Made by a program: the position numbers and the translations under genes
Shown here: piece after piece, positions 31,597-33,911 of the stretch
Layout of the letters: every line of letters starts with the position of its first letter
Position numbering within the stretch: position 1 is the first letter of the stretch
DNA from: CAYQCE01 sp964415885
Lineage (GTDB): Bacteria; Zixibacteria; MSB-5A5; JAABVY01; JAHJOQ01
Length of the DNA stretch: 33,911 bases
Direction: 5' to 3'
NCBI GenBank assembly: GCA_964415885.1
Contig: CAYQCE010000040.1
Span: forward strand, 1 to 33,911
Notes under the pieces: generated by a model
The model's input: the letters and a program-made list of their open reading frames with translations, nothing else
The model's database searches: none
Told to the model about the DNA's origin: nothing

Positions 31597-32862
31597 ATGC
31601 TTAAAGAGAATGCAATGGACATCAATGACCTGAAGAACAAGACCATCTCCGATCTCTCGAAGATGGCCGATGATCTCGACATCCCCGGGGTGTCCGGATT
31701 ACGGAAACAGGAGCTTATTTTCAAGATCCTGGAAGCCCAGACCGAAAAGGACGGCCTGATTTTCGCGGAAGGAGTGCTCGAGATACTCGATGAAGGCTAC
31801 GGATTCCTCCGCAGCGCCGACTACAACTATCTGCCGGGACCGGACGATATCTATGTCTCGCCGTCGCAAATCAAGAGATTCGACCTCAAGACCGGCGACA
31901 CCGTATCCGGACAGGTCCGCCCGCCGAAAGAGTCCGAGCGGTATTTTGCTCTGCTGAAGATCGAGGCAGTCAATTTCGAGAATCCCGAGATCGCCAAGCA
32001 CAAGATGCTCTTCGACAATCTCACTCCGCTTTATCCGGAGGAGAAAATCAAGCTCGAGTATTCCGCCGGTGAATTTACCACGCGTATCATGGATCTCATG
32101 GTTCCGATCGGCAAGGGACAGCGTGGACTGATCGTATCGCCGCCGAAGGCCGGAAAGACAATGATCCTTCAGCGTATCGCGAACGCAATCACAGCAAACC
32201 ATCCGGACATGCGCCTGATCGTTCTGCTGATTGACGAGCGCCCGGAAGAGGTTACCGAGATGCGCCGTTCGGTCAGGGGTGAGGTCATCTCGTCGACATT
32301 TGATGAGCCGGCCGAGCGTCACGTTCAGGTCGCAAATATGGTCATCGAGAAAGCAAAGAGACTCGTGGAGCATCAGCAGCACGTGGTAATTCTGCTTGAC
32401 TCGATCACACGGCTGGCACGCGCACACAACGCGGTAGTGCCGCACTCAGGCAAAATCCTGTCAGGTGGTGTCGACTCGAACGCGCTGCACCGTCCGAAGA
32501 GATTCTTCGGCTCCGCGAGAAATATCGAGGAAGGCGGATCGCTGACTATCATGGGCACAGCGCTTATCGAAACCGGGTCGCGTATGGACGAGGTTATCTT
32601 CGAGGAGTTCAAGGGCACCGGTAATATGGAAATCGTGCTCGATCGCAGGCTATCCGACCGCCGTATATTCCCGGCAATGGATATCAACCGCTCCGGAACC
32701 CGTAAGGAAGAGCTCCTGCTCAAGTCCGACGAGCTGAACAAGGTCTGGATCATGCGGAAATTCCTCGCCGAGATGAACCCGGTTGAGGGTATGGAGTTCC
32801 TGCTGGATCGAATCAAAAAGACGAAGTCGAACGCGAAGTTCCTCGAGTCGATGAAAAGCTAA
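31597..32862 (+). CDS. rho: Transcription termination factor Rho
   Basis: 421 residues, compact like E. coli Rho. Rho_N-like helices (8-48) lead to a cold-shock-like RNA-binding domain with GYGFLR (RNP1-like). The RecA-type motor has Walker A PPKAGKT, catalytic DERPEEVTEMRR, Walker B VVILLDSITRLARA, the Q/R-loop regions (SGGVDSNALHRPKRFFGSARNIEEGG) and arginine-finger region GTALIETGSRMDE. There is no large N-terminal insertion of the type seen in some Bacteroidetes and Actinobacteria. AGGAAAG before the ATG at 31597 supports this start over the ATG at 31615. A long hairpin follows the stop. Confidence 0.97.
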   Translation: MLKENAMDINDLKNKTISDLSKMADDLDIPGVSGLRKQELIFKILEAQTEKDGLIFAEGVLEILDEGYGFLRSADYNYLPGPDDIYVSPSQIKRFDLKTGDTVSGQVRPPKESERYFALLKIEAVNFENPEIAKHKMLFDNLTPLYPEEKIKLEYSAGEFTTRIMDLMVPIGKGQRGLIVSPPKAGKTMILQRIANAITANHPDMRLIVLLIDERPEEVTEMRRSVRGEVISSTFDEPAERHVQVANMVIEKAKRLVEHQQHVVILLDSITRLARAHNAVVPHSGKILSGGVDSNALHRPKRFFGSARNIEEGGSLTIMGTALIETGSRMDEVIFEEFKGTGNMEIVLDRRLSDRRIFPAMDINRSGTRKEELLLKSDELNKVWIMRKFLAEMNPVEGMEFLLDRIKKTKSNAKFLESMKS

Positions 32863-32864
32863 AA

Positions 32865-32897
32865 GAAAGTGACGCGAATCTTCTTCGCGCCACTTTC
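32865..32897. terminator. Hairpin between convergent rho and osmC-type genes
   Basis: GAAAGTGACGCGAA (32865-32878) and TTCGCGCCACTTTC (32884-32897) form a 14-bp stem with one A-C mismatch and a 5-nt loop. On the minus strand the stem is followed by TTTTAGCTTTT, so it looks like an intrinsic terminator for the leftward gene; on the plus strand there is no T-run, so for rho it may act only as a 3' stabiliser. Confidence 0.65.
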
Positions 32898-32948
32898 AGA
32901 TCAAATCGGCTCAATCTGTCGAATCCCACTGGGATATCGACATTCGGA

Positions 32949-33380
32949 TTAATTCTCCAGAGTCGCCTCCAGAGAGATATCCACCGCCTTCAGTGCCTTC
33001 GAAACCGGGCAGCCGGACTTCGCGCCGTTCGATATTTCATCGAACCTGGCCTGCTCGATACCGGGCACTTTAGATTTATTGACAAGCTTGACACCGGTAA
33101 TGGCGAAACCGTCATCCTGTTTCTCGATCTTCACATGCGCGTCGGTCACGACCTTCTCGGGCGTGAACCCCGCCTCGGCGAGAGCGTGCGAGAGCGCCAT
33201 CGAAAAACAGCCGGCATGCGCGGCAGCGATCAACTCCTCGGGGTTGGTGCCGTCTCCGTTCTCGAAACGGGATTTGAATGAGTAGTTGTTGTCTTTCAGG
33301 ACTCCGCTCTCGGTCGAGACTGTGCCTTTGCCCTCCGGAAGGTTGCCTTCCCAGACTCCGGTTCCCTTACGAATAGCCAT
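32949..33380 (-). CDS. osmC: OsmC/Ohr family peroxiredoxin (OsmC type)
   Basis: 143 residues from the ATG at 33380, preceded by AAAGGAGA; an upstream start at 33425 adds 15 unlikely residues. The two reactive cysteines are present: Cys58 in NPEELIAAAHAGCFSMALSH split around 47-66, and Cys124 in KSGCPVSKAL. VWEGNLPEGKGTVS at the N-terminus is typical of OsmC rather than Ohr. The enzyme reduces organic and hydrogen peroxides with thiols. The gene converges with rho. Confidence 0.93.
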   Translation of the reverse strand: MAIRKGTGVWEGNLPEGKGTVSTESGVLKDNNYSFKSRFENGDGTNPEELIAAAHAGCFSMALSHALAEAGFTPEKVVTDAHVKIEKQDDGFAITGVKLVNKSKVPGIEQARFDEISNGAKSGCPVSKALKAVDISLEATLEN

Positions 33381-33499
33381 CAGTGTCTCCTTTCGATTCT
33401 GTGATCGGATCAGTTCAGTTCTCATTGCTCACAAGGACACACGGAAAGAGCGTTTGGTTCCCGAGGAGATATGCGCAGCCGCTATAACACAACCTCGCG

Positions 33500-33575
33500 C
33501 CCTCCTGTCGCCCCCGCGCTCTCCTGTCACCCCCGCGCCCTCCTGTCACTCCCGCGCCCTCCTGTCGCCCCTGCG
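33500..33575. repeat. 19-bp tandem repeat, four units
   Basis: Units begin at 33500, 33519, 33538 and 33557, each CCCTCCTGTCRCCCCCGCG with one or two substitutions. The last unit runs into CGGGAATGAC. CTGTC(A)C(T)CCCGCG resembles half of the common CTGTCATTCCCGCG...GCGGGAATGACA palindromic repeat, so the array may be an expanded half-element. Confidence 0.85.
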
Positions 33576-33697
33576 CGGGAATGACACGACAACGCTTACA
33601 TGTTCGAAAGCCGCTTTGTGGTTAGCGGAGATCCCTGTTCGCAGCCTATTTTGAGACCCGGATCAGAGGGTTTGTTGAAAAAGGACGGGTAGCAAGG

Positions 33698-33802
33698 TTC
33701 GGTCAGGTCCTGACCGCCGAAGGAGGGTATGACCTGACCGCATGGCCGTATGAACAAAGGGCGATTCGAGGCACGCCAGATCACACGCCCGCAGGCGGGG
33801 TC
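33698..33802 (+). repeat. Structured dispersed repeat, copy C
   Basis: The first module (33698-33766) matches copy B (6271-6339, inverted) at about 55 of 69 positions. Outer arms CGGTCAGGTC (33700-33709) and GACCTGACCG (33731-33740) are perfectly complementary. The second module (33776-33802) matches 6015-6031 and 1123-1139 and carries CCCGC AG GCGGG. Confidence 0.75.
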
Positions 33803-33911
33803 TATCTTCTCCAAAGTGTCTGAAGGTGTGTCTGCGGTAGGCGCAATCCCGCGTCCGCTAAAAACAGAATTCACCAAAACCCAAGATCAATGGAAGAAAC
33901 CCACCTGAAAG

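Larger units (their letters stand above)
33426..33911. other. Non-coding right-end interval with two repeat types
   Basis: From left to right it holds a four-unit 19-bp tandem array (33500-33575), then CGGGAATGAC, an unassigned stretch, and copy C of the structured repeat (33698-33802). An open frame of 93 codons on the minus strand (33596-33877) spans the repeat and shows no protein features, so I do not call it a gene. Confidence 0.65.

Noticed and set aside
31699..32445. 248-codon open frame antisense to rho
   Set aside because: Rho is unmistakable on the plus strand; the antisense frame reflects codon bias.
33500..33575. Possible CRISPR array
   Set aside because: Units are 19 bp and directly abut each other with no unique spacers; no cas genes are present.
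33596..33877. 93-codon open frame on the minus strand at the right end
   Set aside because: It spans repeat copy C, has no protein motif, no convincing start signal and repeat-derived composition.

Overview
The window looks like chromosomal DNA of an uncultured, Gram-negative-type bacterium of the FCB superphylum; a Zixibacteria-like lineage is my best guess. The basis is dockerin-like repeats at the C-termini of non-cellulosomal secreted proteins, an Omp85-type outer-membrane protein, a kinase/winged-helix/TPR signalling protein, a large secreted subtilase with FG-GAP repeats, and single-domain GlmU. The assignment is inference from gene style; no rRNA or tRNA is present to test it. I see no CRISPR array, transposase, prophage or plasmid genes.

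Layout. 1-965: 3' part of a secreted dockerin protein (+). 1010-1195: copy A of a structured dispersed repeat. 1219-5785: a leftward run of MoxR ATPase, DUF58 protein, endonuclease IV, a divergent YchF-like P-loop protein and a Rossmann protein. 5786-6412: non-coding, holding copy B of the repeat, apparently interrupted by a second repeat type. 6413-10099: subtilisin-like protease with FG-GAP repeats and a dockerin (-). 10298-10942: TehB-like methyltransferase (+). 10994-11259: a compact transcription unit (promoter, UUCG hairpin, strong Shine-Dalgarno, 23-codon ORF, intrinsic terminator), the best candidate here for something undescribed. 11263-16476: a GAF/PAS histidine kinase followed by a Ser/Thr kinase-TPR protein whose AAA ATPase region looks degenerate. 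16654-19055: an Omp85-like barrel with a beta-helix-like N-terminus, then a DUF4390 protein. 19236-23614: lipoprotein, NUDIX hydrolase, NtrY-like kinase and NtrX-like sigma54 activator.

23726-32862 is a rightward vitamin and housekeeping block: class II aldolase, a DapL-like aminotransferase-fold protein lacking the PLP lysine, FolB, FolK, deoxynucleoside kinase, PanB, PanC, PanD, GlmU uridyltransferase, a small exported protein, a LytR_C protein, RsfS and Rho. Many neighbours overlap by 1-17 nt, suggesting translational coupling of folate, deoxynucleotide and pantothenate synthesis. An OsmC-type peroxidase converges on rho at 32949-33380. The right end (33426-33911) carries a 19-bp tandem array and copy C of the structured repeat.

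Two observations stand out: the free-standing 23-aa peptide gene, and the aminotransferase homologue with Phe where the catalytic Lys should be, sitting inside an otherwise normal cofactor operon.
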